Assembly: GCF_000374525.1 (NCBI RefSeq)
Contig: NZ_KB894578.1
Span: forward strand, 1 to 64,000
From: Amorphus coralli DSM 19760
Lineage (GTDB): Bacteria; Pseudomonadota; Alphaproteobacteria; Rhizobiales; Amorphaceae
Direction of reading: 5' to 3'
DNA: 64,000 bases
In this document: positions 34,170 to 43,203 of the stretch, piece after piece
Layout: the number at the start of each line of letters is the position of its first letter
Position numbering within the stretch: position 1 is the first letter of the stretch
Program-made: the position numbers and the translations under genes
Notes under the pieces: model-generated
Database searches by the model: none
What the model saw: the letters and a program-made list of their open reading frames with translations, nothing else
What the model was told of the DNA's origin: nothing

Positions 34170-36479
34170 TCAGCCCGGCCGTCCCCGGTTGAGGTCCTCC
34201 TCGATGGAGAGCCGGCCCGTCCCCAGCTGCTCCCGGTAGACCTGCACATTCTCCATCACCCGCTGCACGTAGTTCCGGGTCTCGCCATAGGGAATCGATT
34301 CAACCCAGTCGATGGCATCGACCCGGGGATCCCGCGGATCGCCGAACCGCTCGATCCACTCGTAGGCACGGCTGCGGCCGGCATTGTAGGCGGCGAAGGT
34401 GAGGACATAAGAACCGTTGAACTGGTCGATCAGCTCCTTGAGGTGCGCGGCGCCGAGGGTGGCGTTGTAGGACGCGTCCCGGGTCATGCGGCTCTGCTGA
34501 TAGGAAAGTCCGAGGCTCTTGGCTGTCGCGCGCGCGGTGCCGGGCATGAGCTGCAGCAGGCCCATGGCGCCGGCCGGGCTCACCGCGCCGGTGTTGAAGG
34601 TGCTTTCCTGGCGCGCGATCGCGTAAACGATGGCGCGATCGAGGCCAGCCGGCATGCGGGTCGATTTCGGGATGCCGTCGGTCGGGAAGGCGAGGCCGTC
34701 CACGTCGAGACCGCGGTTCAACCCCTCCTTGGCGACCAGCAGGGAGATGTGCGGCAGACCCGCCCGCTCCGCCTGTTCCGACAGCAGGGCAATCTGGCCG
34801 GGCGAGGAAAGCGTCTCCGACAGGTGATCGAAGAGCGGCCAGGAGCGATGGGCATGGCCGGTCGCGATCAGCCGGTTGATGGCAATCACCTGCTCGTTGC
34901 GGCTGAATGTGGCGGTGTCGGTGATGCCGGCGCGGGCCGGCCGGCCGACGCCGGCCGAGCGTTGTCCCATCTTCTCGCGGGCGAGCTGGCCATAGTAGGT
35001 CATCCCGTAGCGCCCGGCCTTCTGGTAGTAAGAGCGCGCCTTGCCGCCATTGCCGGCCGCCTCCGCGGCCCGCGCCTGCCAGTAATAGGCACGCGACAGG
35101 GTGATCGGGGTGGTGCCCAGCTGTTCGATCCGGTCGAAGTGCTTTGCCGCGCGGCGCGGGTCGTTCAGATAGCGCAGCGCGTACCAGCCGGCATGAAACT
35201 CCGCTTCCGCCTCGAAGCGCGGCGATTCCGCCGAGTGGGCGGCCACAAGAGTGTAGGCCGTGCGCGGGTCGCCTTCCTCGATCAGGCCGCGCGACACGAT
35301 TCGACGCTCCACCCACCATTCGTCGGGATCGATCAGCGAGCGGGCGTCGCGCGGCGATTTCTGCAGGAGCGCGGCCGCGGCCCGGTAGTTCTCCTTGCGC
35401 CGGTTGTAAGCGATCTGGGCGAACAGATAGCCGGGCCGGTTGCGGGCGCTTGCGGGCACCGCGTTGAGCAAAGTGCTGGCGTTGCCGGCGCTGCTGGCCA
35501 CGGCGGCGCGGGCATCGACGTAGGCGCGATCGGCGGAGGAGAGGTAGGGTTTCAGCGCGTTCGCGTCGCTCAACCGGTCGCGGTAGAGCAGCATTTCGGC
35601 GCGGCGCATGTGGTCAGCCGACGTCAGAACACCCGAGAACTCGCTCAGGATCTGCTTCTGGTAACCGCTGCTCATGGCCTTGTCGTACCAGACGCCCCTC
35701 AGGACATCGGCGGCGCGCTGCGGATCGCCGCTGGCGACAAGGGCGCGGGCGTAGAGAATCGCGCCCGGCGTGGAGATGGGGGGCGATGCCCCGAAGGTGC
35801 GCAGCACCTCGTTCGCCGGCGGCTTCTCCCGGTAGAGAGCTTCCTCGGCGCGCGAACGCGTGAGATCGGGGTCGGGCCAGCCGGGCGCCTCGGCGGCGAA
35901 CTCGGCGATCATCGCGGAGGAGACCTTCGGCGATCCGGAGCGCGTCAGCGCCCAGTCGACGATCTTGCGGTCCAGCGGATCCGACAGCCCGTTCCTGAGT
36001 GCGAAGGTCGTCTCGTACTGGTCGCGGCGCAGCGCGTCGAGCGCGTCCTTCAGCGTCCCGGAGCGCTTGCCGTAGGCGGAGAAGGCCTGGCTCGTCGAGG
36101 CTGTCGGCGCGGCGACGGCCGCGCTTCCCGGTGCGGGCAGCGCGGGTGCGGCGGCCGGGCTCTGCACGGGCGCGACGGGAGCGGGTGCCGCCGGGGCGCT
36201 CGCCAGGGAGGCCCCGCCGGCGGCGGAGCGCAGGGGCCTGGCGCGCGGAACCGGGGCGTCGACCCGCACCACCGGCCGGGCGTTCCCGGACGCCTCAGAA
36301 CCGGGGGAGGCGGTGTCGTGGCGTGCCGGGTTGGGGGCCGGTATGCCCGCCGTCTGCCAGACCGGAAGCGCCGAGCGGATAGGGGCGATTCCCTTCGGTG
36401 CGGCCGCCGATGCCTCGATGCCCGCCGCCGTCGCGGCGATGGCCGCCAGCGAAATGCACCAGTTTCTTGAAAGCTGCAT
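34170..36479 (-). CDS. Soluble lytic murein transglycosylase (Slt70-like)
   Basis: 769 aa from ATG 36479; a TTG at 36485 would add two residues. A signal peptide ends near ASA-A (about residue 26). It is followed by a Pro/Ala-rich low-complexity linker (to about 130), a long alpha-helical superhelix with TPR-like repeats (about 130-590) and the SLT catalytic domain. ARQES carries the catalytic Glu (about residue 625), followed by GLLQLMPGTA and AAYNAGRSRA. It cleaves peptidoglycan between MurNAc and GlcNAc with 1,6-anhydro formation. Its position divergent to dapA matches a common Hyphomicrobiales order. Confidence 0.9.
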   Translation of the reverse strand: MQLSRNWCISLAAIAATAAGIEASAAAPKGIAPIRSALPVWQTAGIPAPNPARHDTASPGSEASGNARPVVRVDAPVPRARPLRSAAGGASLASAPAAPAPVAPVQSPAAAPALPAPGSAAVAAPTASTSQAFSAYGKRSGTLKDALDALRRDQYETTFALRNGLSDPLDRKIVDWALTRSGSPKVSSAMIAEFAAEAPGWPDPDLTRSRAEEALYREKPPANEVLRTFGASPPISTPGAILYARALVASGDPQRAADVLRGVWYDKAMSSGYQKQILSEFSGVLTSADHMRRAEMLLYRDRLSDANALKPYLSSADRAYVDARAAVASSAGNASTLLNAVPASARNRPGYLFAQIAYNRRKENYRAAAALLQKSPRDARSLIDPDEWWVERRIVSRGLIEEGDPRTAYTLVAAHSAESPRFEAEAEFHAGWYALRYLNDPRRAAKHFDRIEQLGTTPITLSRAYYWQARAAEAAGNGGKARSYYQKAGRYGMTYYGQLAREKMGQRSAGVGRPARAGITDTATFSRNEQVIAINRLIATGHAHRSWPLFDHLSETLSSPGQIALLSEQAERAGLPHISLLVAKEGLNRGLDVDGLAFPTDGIPKSTRMPAGLDRAIVYAIARQESTFNTGAVSPAGAMGLLQLMPGTARATAKSLGLSYQQSRMTRDASYNATLGAAHLKELIDQFNGSYVLTFAAYNAGRSRAYEWIERFGDPRDPRVDAIDWVESIPYGETRNYVQRVMENVQVYREQLGTGRLSIEEDLNRGRPG

Positions 36480-36747
36480 GCTCAACCTGTTCGCCTGCGC
36501 CCCGAACTCACCTTAGCAGCGATTGTAGCTTGCGGCCCTGACAACCTGGTGATGCCCGCCGCGCTGCCGACTTGCGGTCCTGCATAGGGGATGAGGGTGA
36601 AAATTGCGTATCCCGTCGCGTCCCGGACCGGTCGAAAAGAAGCCGCACAGGCCGCTTGTGGGCTCAAGGACGCACGACTATTCTCCCGGCTCTTTCCGGC
36701 CCCTATGTGGCCGGCCCGTCCCATAAGACACCTCAGAGGGTGCTCCC

Positions 36748-37623
36748 ATGTTTCAAGGTTCCATCGTTGCGCTGATCACACCGTTTCGGGACGGAGCGGT
36801 GGACGAGAAAGCCTTCCAGGAGCTTGTCGAGTGGCAGATCGCCGAGGGCACGCACGGCCTCGTTCCGGTCGGAACCACCGGTGAATCGCCGACGCTCTCG
36901 CATGCCGAGCACAAGCGCGTGGTGGATCTGTGCATCGAGGCATCGGCCGGCCGCGTGCCGGTGATCGCCGGTGCGGGCTCCAACAACACCGCCGAGGCGA
37001 TCGAGCTCGCCCGCCACGCGGAGGAGGCAGGCGCCAATGCGCTCCTCGTGGTGACGCCCTACTACAACAAGCCGAACCAGGAAGGGCTGTTCCAGCACTT
37101 CAAGGCGGTCGACGATGCGGTGGGCCTGCCGATCTTCATCTACAACATCCCTGGTCGGTCGGTGATCGACATGGCGCCGGAGACGATGGCGCGCCTGTTC
37201 AAGGAGTGCCGCAACATCGCCGGTGTGAAGGATGCGACGGCGAGCATGACGAAGGTCTCCCTGCAGCGGGAGGCGTGCGGCGAGGATTTCGTCCAGCTGT
37301 CCGGCGAGGATGCGACGGCCCTCGGCTTCAACGCCCACGGCGGCACGGGCTGCATTTCGGTCACCGCGAACGTCGCCCCGAAGCTGTGCTCGGCCTTCCA
37401 GACGGCCTGCCTGTCCGGCGACTATGCGCGCGCCTTGCGGCTGCAGGACACGCTGATGCCGCTTCATCAGGCGCTGTTCCTTGAACCGAACCCGACCGGG
37501 TCCAAATATGCCCTGTCGATCCTCGGCCGGTGCGCCAACGAGCTGCGCCTGCCTTTGGTGCCGGTGTCGGTGGAGACCGCCAACGCGATCGAAAAGGCGA
37601 TGGCGCACGCAGACCTGCTCTGA
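36748..37623 (+). CDS. dapA: 4-hydroxy-tetrahydrodipicolinate synthase
   Basis: 291 aa, the usual length. It condenses pyruvate with aspartate semialdehyde in the lysine and diaminopimelate pathway. The Schiff-base Lys is K161 (GVKDAT), the catalytic Tyr is Y132 (IYNIPGRS), and the GTTGE motif (residues 42-46) holds the threonine of the proton relay. AGAGSNNT and TPYYNKP are also conserved. The ribosome site AGAGGGTG lies upstream. The Slt gene is divergent and smpB follows in the same direction. Confidence 0.95.
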   Translation: MFQGSIVALITPFRDGAVDEKAFQELVEWQIAEGTHGLVPVGTTGESPTLSHAEHKRVVDLCIEASAGRVPVIAGAGSNNTAEAIELARHAEEAGANALLVVTPYYNKPNQEGLFQHFKAVDDAVGLPIFIYNIPGRSVIDMAPETMARLFKECRNIAGVKDATASMTKVSLQREACGEDFVQLSGEDATALGFNAHGGTGCISVTANVAPKLCSAFQTACLSGDYARALRLQDTLMPLHQALFLEPNPTGSKYALSILGRCANELRLPLVPVSVETANAIEKAMAHADLL

Positions 37624-37702
37624 CGGCGGCGGCCCACGCCCGGGAACCCTTTCGGTTTCCGGGGCTTGAAGTTTCCCGAAGAGGGACAGTGCAATTGTTG
37701 CC

Positions 37703-37723
37703 GGGGGCGCCGACCGCGCCCCC
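37703..37723 (+). terminator. Hairpin between dapA and smpB, possible attenuator
   Basis: GGGGGCGC / GCGCCCCC (37703-37710 with 37716-37723) with a 5-base loop. No T-run follows, so termination is uncertain. It may instead stabilise the dapA message or weaken read-through into smpB. Confidence 0.45.
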
Positions 37724-37743
37724 GTATCCGGGAGTGTCTGATC

Positions 37744-38226
37744 ATGAATACGGCGAAGAAGGGACACGACCCGAAGACCCGTCCGGTGGCGGAGAATCGC
37801 AAGGCGCGCTTCAACTACGAGATCGGCGACACCTTCGAGGCCGGCATCCAGTTGCACGGCACCGAGGTCAAGTCGCTGCGGCAGGGGCGCAGCAACATCT
37901 CCGAGGCTTATGCGGCGGAGTATGGCGGCGAGCTGTACCTCTACAACGCCTACATTCCGGAATATCTGCAGGCGAACCGCTTCAATCACGAGACGCGGCG
38001 GCCGCGTAAACTGCTCATGCACAAGCGCGAGATCGCGCGGCTGGCGAGCGCGGTTCAGAAGGACGGCATGACCATCGTGCCGCTCCGGGTCTTTTTCAAC
38101 GCGCGCGGGATCGCCAAGGTCTATCTCGGTCTGGGCAAGGGCAAGAAGACGCACGACAAGCGCGAGACCCAGAAGGAACGGAGCTGGAACCGCGAGAAGG
38201 CCCGGCTGCTACGCGATAAGGGCTGA
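37744..38226 (+). CDS. smpB: SsrA-binding protein SmpB
   Basis: 160 aa from ATG 37744. It binds tmRNA and is needed to rescue stalled ribosomes by trans-translation. Visible features are the oligonucleotide-binding barrel with [24 protein letters not shown] and YNAYIPEY, and the basic C-terminal tail ([22 protein letters not shown]) that mimics the missing codon-anticodon part. The last 18 bases overlap the 3' end of the convergent sugar kinase gene. ssrA itself is not in the window. Confidence 0.96.
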   Translation: MNTAKKGHDPKTRPVAENRKARFNYEIGDTFEAGIQLHGTEVKSLRQGRSNISEAYAAEYGGELYLYNAYIPEYLQANRFNHETRRPRKLLMHKREIARLASAVQKDGMTIVPLRVFFNARGIAKVYLGLGKGKKTHDKRETQKERSWNREKARLLRDKG

Positions 38227-39168
38227 GCCGACGCGACGGCGTTCGGCAGCGAGGTCCGCCTTCCAGGGAAAGACGGCGCCGGGCCGCCGGCACACATAGG
38301 CCGCGACCTCCTGCGCGTGGCCGAGGGCGGCCGACAGCTCATCCTCGCCAATCGTCGCCAACGTCTGCCGCGCAAGCCGATCCAGCTCCCAGAGGCGGGC
38401 CAGCATGCCGGTCGTGAAGGCATCGCCGGCGCCCACCGGATCTCTCAGGTCGAGCTTCACCGCGGGGTGCCGAACCCGATGGTCCCCGGCGGCCGCGAGC
38501 ACGCCCCGTTCGGCCATCGTCACGATGGCGAGCGATACGCCGGCTGCTTGCCAGCGGTCGAGGAACGCCTCCGGCGGGGTGTCCGGTTCCAGGAACGCAA
38601 GATCGGCGGCGCTCGCCTTGACGATGGTTGCCACGTTAACCAGCCGGTCGAGCCTTGCGCGATAGGCCTCTCGGTCCGAGACGCTCGGCGGGCGAACGTT
38701 AAAGTCCAGCGAGATCGCCACGCCTTCCGAGGCGGCGCGCGCGAACGCCTCGATCGCGGCGCCGCCGGGCTCCAGTGCCAGGATCGCCGAGCCGGTGTGC
38801 AGCACCCGCGCCCCCTCCGGCAGGCTGCCGGCGACCGCCGGATCGAAGCTGCTCATGATCGCGCCGGCATCGACGATCTGGAAATGCGGCTCTGGCCCGG
38901 AGAGGTCGACGAAGGCGAGCGGGGTGGGGCGGGTCCCACGGACCAGCGCGCCGAGATGCACGCCCGCCGCCTCGAGCTCGCGCGCGAACCAGGTGCCGAA
39001 CGGATCCGTCGACAGCTCCCAGAAATAGGAGGCGGGAACGCCCAGCCGCCCGAGCCCTAGCGCGACATTGTAAAGCGACCCGCCCAGGACGGGGCGGAAC
39101 AGGGGGTGCCCATCCGGATCGGTCTCGGGAAGGAAGTCCACCACCGCTTCGCCGCAGGTCACGATCAT
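38209..39168 (-). CDS. PfkB-family carbohydrate kinase, fructokinase-like
   Basis: 319 aa. ATG 39168 starts the first beta strand ([12 protein letters not shown]). The PfkB signatures are a [15 protein letters not shown] substrate loop (about residue 30) and the ATP/anion-hole motif [14 protein letters not shown] with the catalytic Asp (about residue 255). The likely reaction is phosphorylation of fructose or a related sugar with ATP. Its 3' end overlaps smpB by 18 bases tail to tail. No sugar transporter is adjacent. Confidence 0.85.
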   Translation of the reverse strand: MIVTCGEAVVDFLPETDPDGHPLFRPVLGGSLYNVALGLGRLGVPASYFWELSTDPFGTWFARELEAAGVHLGALVRGTRPTPLAFVDLSGPEPHFQIVDAGAIMSSFDPAVAGSLPEGARVLHTGSAILALEPGGAAIEAFARAASEGVAISLDFNVRPPSVSDREAYRARLDRLVNVATIVKASAADLAFLEPDTPPEAFLDRWQAAGVSLAIVTMAERGVLAAAGDHRVRHPAVKLDLRDPVGAGDAFTTGMLARLWELDRLARQTLATIGEDELSAALGHAQEVAAYVCRRPGAVFPWKADLAAERRRVGSALIA

Positions 39169-39250
39169 GAATCCAGAGCCGTCTTCCGTCGAGGTGACTG
39201 TCCGCAGCGCCGTTGCGCTGGTCGATGCCGGCAGATTATAGACCCCGGTC

Positions 39251-40180
39251 ATGGCCGCAACCGACACGTCTACCGCGATTGCCCCGCTGATCGAGGCGTT
39301 CCACGCCCGCTCGCCCATCCGCGCCTGGTCGCTGATCGTCACCATCTACGGCGACGCGGTGGCACCGCGCGGCGGTGAGCTCTGGCTCGGCACGCTGACG
39401 GAACTGCTCGGATCCATCGGCATCGACGATCGGCTGGTCAGGACGGCCATGTCGCGGCTGGCGAGCGAGGGCTGGCTGGAGCGCACCAAGGTCGGGCGGA
39501 AGAGCTTCTACCGGCTGTCCGACGGTGGGCGCCGTGCCTTTGCCGATGCGACCCACCGGATCTACTTCGCCGCGCCGCAAGCGTGGAAGGGCAACTGGCG
39601 GCTCGCGGTGCTGACCGCGTCCGGCGAGATCCGGACCGCCCAGCGCGAGCTCCTGCGGGAGCGGGGCTTCGGGCAGCTTGCGCCGACGGTCTTCCTGGCG
39701 CCGGCCACCGCAAGCGGCGATCTCTTCTCCGGCAACACGGCGGACTATTCCGGCATCGTCTGGCTGGATGCCAGCGGGTCGGCGGCCGATGCCGCGGTGC
39801 TGGCCGGCGAGGCGTTCCAGCTCAGCGAGGTGGCCGCCGGCTATCGGCGCTTCCTGGACCGGTTTGCACCGCTCGCCGATGCGCTCGACACGGGCGTGGC
39901 GCCGTCGCCGCTCGACTGCCTGGTCGGCCGGATTCTGCTGATTCACGAATACCGCCGGCTGGTGCTCCGCGATCCCCTGCTGCCGGCCCCGCTTCTGCCG
40001 GACGACTGGCCCGGTCATGCCGCCCGGGCGCTCGCGGCCCGAATCTACCGCCGGCTGGTGGGTGGGTCGGAAGGCTGGCTCGATGGTCATGGTGAATGCT
40101 CCGACGGGCCGATGCCGCCTCCCGACGCGTCCTTTCATGAGCGTTTCCAGGATCTTGGGCGGAAAGCACAGCCCGCCTGA
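39251..40180 (+). CDS. paaX: Phenylacetic acid degradation repressor PaaX
   Basis: 309 aa from ATG 39251. The N-terminal winged HTH (RAWSLIVTIYGDAV, then LTELLGSIGIDDRLVRTAMSRLASEGWL) is followed by the PaaX family core and a C-terminal domain (SPLDCLVGRILLIHEYRR). PaaX represses the paa genes until phenylacetyl-CoA binds. It lies in the same direction, 173 bases before paaA, with a dyad-rich promoter in between; it is the likely regulator of that promoter. Confidence 0.9.
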   Translation: MAATDTSTAIAPLIEAFHARSPIRAWSLIVTIYGDAVAPRGGELWLGTLTELLGSIGIDDRLVRTAMSRLASEGWLERTKVGRKSFYRLSDGGRRAFADATHRIYFAAPQAWKGNWRLAVLTASGEIRTAQRELLRERGFGQLAPTVFLAPATASGDLFSGNTADYSGIVWLDASGSAADAAVLAGEAFQLSEVAAGYRRFLDRFAPLADALDTGVAPSPLDCLVGRILLIHEYRRLVLRDPLLPAPLLPDDWPGHAARALAARIYRRLVGGSEGWLDGHGECSDGPMPPPDASFHERFQDLGRKAQPA

Positions 40181-40211
40181 CATGGGCGAGGGCGGCTGCG
40201 CAACTGGCTGT

Positions 40212-40271
40212 GTCACACTGCAATATGTGACGAAAATCGACTTGACGAGGGATCTTTCTGTCACATATAAT
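40212..40271 (+). promoter_or_regulatory. paaA promoter with GTCACA/TGTGAC operator half-sites
   Basis: The -35 TTGACG (40242-40247) and -10 TATAAT (40266-40271) are 18 bases apart. Three half-sites flank or overlap them: GTCACA 40212-40217, TGTGAC 40226-40231 (together a GTCACA-N8-TGTGAC dyad) and GTCACA 40260-40265. The last is part of a perfect nine-base inverted repeat, ATATGTGAC 40223-40231 with GTCACATAT 40260-40268, that brackets the promoter. The repressor is most simply PaaX; this is inferred from position. Confidence 0.75.
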
Positions 40272-40353
40272 CATTCCAGATAAAACGCGGTATGTGGCCG
40301 ACGCCTTGATCCGTCGAGGCGGTTCGGTCCGAACGACGAGGGAGGTCTTCGGG

Positions 40354-41364
40354 ATGTACACGCAGGCGCTCAACAATCTCGATATCGACACGACCGGTGA
40401 CGATGCCGCGCTCGAGGCGCGCTTCCAGGCGCGGGTAGACGACGAGCAGCGCATCGAGCCGAACGACTGGATGCCGGAGGCCTACCGCAAGACGCTGGTG
40501 CGTCAGATCGCCCAGCACGCCCATTCCGAGATCGTCGGCATGCTGCCCGAGGGCAACTGGATCACCCGGGCGCCGTCGCTGCGCCGCAAGGCGGCTCTGC
40601 TGGCCAAGGTCCAGGACGAGGGCGGCCATGGCCTCTATCTCTACGCTGCCGCCGAGACCCTCGGTAAGAGCCGCGAGGAGATGGTCGAGGAGCTTCTCTC
40701 CGGCAAGGCCAAATATTCCTCCATCTTCAATTATCCGACGCTGACCTGGGCCGACATCGGCGCCATCGGCTGGCTGGTCGACGGCGCGGCGATCATGAAC
40801 CAGATCCCGCTCTGCCGGTGCTCCTACGGGCCTTACTCCCGCGCGATGATCCGCGTCTGCAAGGAGGAGAGCTTCCACCAACGGCAGGGCTACGAGCTGA
40901 TGCTGTCGCTTGCCAAGGGCACGCCGGAGCAGAAGGAAATGGCGCAGGACGCGCTGAACCGCTGGTGGTGGCCGTCGCTGATGATGTTCGGCCCGCCGGA
41001 CGGGGAGTCCATCCATTCCGGCAAGTCCATGGCCTGGAAGATCAAGCGCTTCTCCAACGACGATCTGCGCCAGAAATTCATCGATGCCACCGTGCCGCAG
41101 GCCCATTTCCTCGGCCTGGAGCTCCCGGATCCGGACCTGAAGTTCAACGAGGAGACCGGCCACTGGGAGGTCGGCGAGATCGACTGGGAAGAGTTCCAGC
41201 AGGTCGTGGCCGGCAACGGCCCGTGCAACCGCCAGCGCATCAAGCAGCGCCGGACCGCCCACGAGAACGGCGCCTGGGTTCGCGAGGCCGCGACCGCCTA
41301 TGCCGACAAGCGTCGCGCTCGCAAGGCCGCCGCGGCGGCAGCCGAAGCGAAGGAAGCGGCCTGA
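40354..41364 (+). CDS. paaA: 1,2-phenylacetyl-CoA epoxidase subunit PaaA
   Basis: 336 aa from ATG 40354; GGGAGG lies upstream. This is the catalytic di-iron subunit that epoxidises phenylacetyl-CoA using O2 and electrons from PaaE. The ferritin-like bundle carries the iron-binding Glu/His pairs in the [25 protein letters not shown] and [13 protein letters not shown] helices. The Ala/Lys-rich C-terminal tail is longer than usual. It is the first gene of paaABCDE. Confidence 0.95.
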   Translation: MYTQALNNLDIDTTGDDAALEARFQARVDDEQRIEPNDWMPEAYRKTLVRQIAQHAHSEIVGMLPEGNWITRAPSLRRKAALLAKVQDEGGHGLYLYAAAETLGKSREEMVEELLSGKAKYSSIFNYPTLTWADIGAIGWLVDGAAIMNQIPLCRCSYGPYSRAMIRVCKEESFHQRQGYELMLSLAKGTPEQKEMAQDALNRWWWPSLMMFGPPDGESIHSGKSMAWKIKRFSNDDLRQKFIDATVPQAHFLGLELPDPDLKFNEETGHWEVGEIDWEEFQQVVAGNGPCNRQRIKQRRTAHENGAWVREAATAYADKRRARKAAAAAAEAKEAA

Positions 41365-41443
41365 TCAGCGCGATCGGGCTTGCCGTCACCGGTTTTCATC
41401 CTGAAGTCACGGCCCGCCAGGCGGGCTGACGGGAGATATCATC

Positions 41444-41731
41444 ATGGCTGAAAAGAAGATTCCGCTCTGGGAAGTGTTCATTCGCTCCCGCAACGGCATG
41501 TCTCACCGCCACGTCGGCTCCGTTCACGCCGCCGATGCCGAGATGGCGCTGCAGGCGGCCCGTGACGTCTACACGCGGCGCGGCGAGGGCCTGTCGGTCT
41601 GGGTGGTGCCGTCCACCGAGATCATCGCCTCCGATCCCGACGACAAGGGCATGCTGTTCGAGCCGACCGGCTCCAAGATCTACCGCCACCCGACCTTCTA
41701 CGAGATCCCGGAGGAAGTCGGGAACATGTGA
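41444..41731 (+). CDS. paaB: 1,2-phenylacetyl-CoA epoxidase subunit PaaB
   Basis: 95 aa, typical length. The family opening PLWEVFIRSRNGMSHRHVGSVHA and the later GLSVWVVPS are present. PaaB bridges the PaaA-PaaC heterodimers in the epoxidase complex. It lies 79 bases after paaA and shares the operon. Confidence 0.95.
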   Translation: MAEKKIPLWEVFIRSRNGMSHRHVGSVHAADAEMALQAARDVYTRRGEGLSVWVVPSTEIIASDPDDKGMLFEPTGSKIYRHPTFYEIPEEVGNM

Positions 41732-41799
41732 CGCCCCGGGTCCGGCCGCGAAGAAGCCGGATCGATCGGGACGTTCAGGCGACCGGGAGGAAACGCGCC

Positions 41800-42573
41800 A
41801 TGACCACGCTTCACATCGACGATGCCTCGCCGCTCGTCCTCTACACGCTGCGCCTTGCCGACAACGCGCTGGTGCTCGGCCACCGGCTTTCGGAGTGGAC
41901 CGGCCATGCGCCGATGCTGGAGGAGGACATCGCGCTCGCCAACGTGGCGCTGGACCTGATCGGCCAGTCACGCGCGCTTTACACCTATGCCGGCGAGGCG
42001 GAAGGCGAGGGGCGTGACGAGGATGCCTTCGCCTATCTGCGCGATGCCGAGGGCTTCCGCAACGTGCTGCTGGTGGAGCAGCCGAACGGTGATTTTGCCG
42101 TCACCATCATGCGGCAGTTCCTCTACTCCGCCTTCATGCTGCCCTTCTGGCGCAAGCTCATGGGCTCCGCCGACGAGAGACTGGCCGCCATCGCTGCCAA
42201 GGCGGAAAAGGAAGCGGCCTATCATCTCCGCCACTCCGCCGAATGGGTGATCCGCCTCGGAGACGGGACCGAGGAAAGCCACGAGCGCATCACCGATGCG
42301 CTGGCTGACCTCTGGATGTTCACCGGCGAGCTGTTCGAGATGGACGATGCCGACCGCGCCCTGGTCGAGCGCGGCATTGCCGTGGACGTCTCTGCGCTGC
42401 GCCCCGAATGGGAGCGCACCGTCGACGAGATCTTCGCCGAGGCAGGCCTCACGCGTCCCGCCGACGTCTGGATGCAGACCGGCGGCCGGGGCGGTCGGCA
42501 TTCCGAGCATCTCGGTTTCCTGCTCGCCGATCTGCAGTTCCTGCAGCGCGCCTATCCGGGCGCGTCCTGGTAG
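41800..42573 (+). CDS. paaC: 1,2-phenylacetyl-CoA epoxidase subunit PaaC
   Basis: 257 aa. ATG 41800 is chosen over upstream in-frame starts because GGGAGG precedes it at the right distance and the family begins near LVLYTLRLADNALVLGHRLSEW. It is a structural, non-catalytic paralogue of PaaA that has lost the iron ligands. It is stably paired with PaaA. Confidence 0.94.
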   Translation: MTTLHIDDASPLVLYTLRLADNALVLGHRLSEWTGHAPMLEEDIALANVALDLIGQSRALYTYAGEAEGEGRDEDAFAYLRDAEGFRNVLLVEQPNGDFAVTIMRQFLYSAFMLPFWRKLMGSADERLAAIAAKAEKEAAYHLRHSAEWVIRLGDGTEESHERITDALADLWMFTGELFEMDDADRALVERGIAVDVSALRPEWERTVDEIFAEAGLTRPADVWMQTGGRGGRHSEHLGFLLADLQFLQRAYPGASW

Positions 42574-42589
42574 GGCCGGGAGGTGGTCG

Positions 42590-43102
42590 ATGCAAACCCA
42601 CGGAAGCGTTCCCGCACACAGTGAGCTGGAGCGGCGCGCCTGGAAGGCGGCGGCGACGGTCACCGATCCGGAAATTCCGGTGCTGACCATTGCCGATCTC
42701 GGCGTCCTGCGCGGCGTCCGGGTGGACGATGCCGGCGCCGTGGTGGCCGACATAACGCCGACCTATTCCGGCTGTCCGGCGATGAACATGATCGCCGTCT
42801 CGGTCGATGTCGCGCTCAGGAATGCCGGCTTTTCCGACGTGAAGGTCAACACCGTGCTGTCGCCCGCCTGGACGACGGACTGGCTGACCGAAGAGGGGCG
42901 CACCAAGCTGAAGGCTTACGGCATTGCGCCGCCGCAGGGCCAGACCGGACGTCACGCGCTCTTCGGCCAGGACGACGTGGAGTGCCCGCACTGCGGCTCG
43001 CACGAAACGGAGCGCCTCGCCGAGTTCGGCTCCACCAGTTGCAAGGCGCTGTGGCGCTGCACCGCCTGCGGCGAGCCCTTCGACTACTTCAAGTGCCACT
43101 GA
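42590..43102 (+). CDS. paaD: 1,2-phenylacetyl-CoA epoxidase assembly protein PaaD
   Basis: 170 aa from ATG 42590 with GGGAGGTGG upstream. An N-terminal DUF59/MIP18-like domain (VTDPEIPVLTIADLGVLR, then TPTYSGCPAM) is joined to a C-terminal zinc-ribbon-like end with CPHCGS and CTACG pairs. PaaD is thought to help iron-sulfur or di-iron assembly of the complex. It starts 16 bases after paaC. Confidence 0.94.
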   Translation: MQTHGSVPAHSELERRAWKAAATVTDPEIPVLTIADLGVLRGVRVDDAGAVVADITPTYSGCPAMNMIAVSVDVALRNAGFSDVKVNTVLSPAWTTDWLTEEGRTKLKAYGIAPPQGQTGRHALFGQDDVECPHCGSHETERLAEFGSTSCKALWRCTACGEPFDYFKCH

Positions 43103-43106
43103 ACAA

Positions 43107-43151
43107 GCAAAGCCCGAGACAAGTGGGCACCGGTCTTCCGTCCGGCTTTGC
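43107..43151 (+). repeat. Inverted repeat between paaD and paaE
   Basis: GCAAAGCC (43107-43114) and GGCTTTGC (43144-43151) form a perfect eight-base stem around a 29-base loop, right after the paaD stop. It may be an RNA processing or partial termination element that lowers paaE relative to paaABCD. No T-run follows. Confidence 0.5.
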
Positions 43152-43203
43152 GTAGATCGAGACCCGCGTGCCCAAGCATCGCGGCCCGGGGAGAGAAAAG
43201 AAC

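Noticed and set aside
33960-36470. An 836-codon plus-strand frame antisense to the Slt gene
   Set aside because: The plus-strand translation is Arg/Gly/Ala-rich without known motifs, while the minus strand has a signal peptide and a complete SLT domain.
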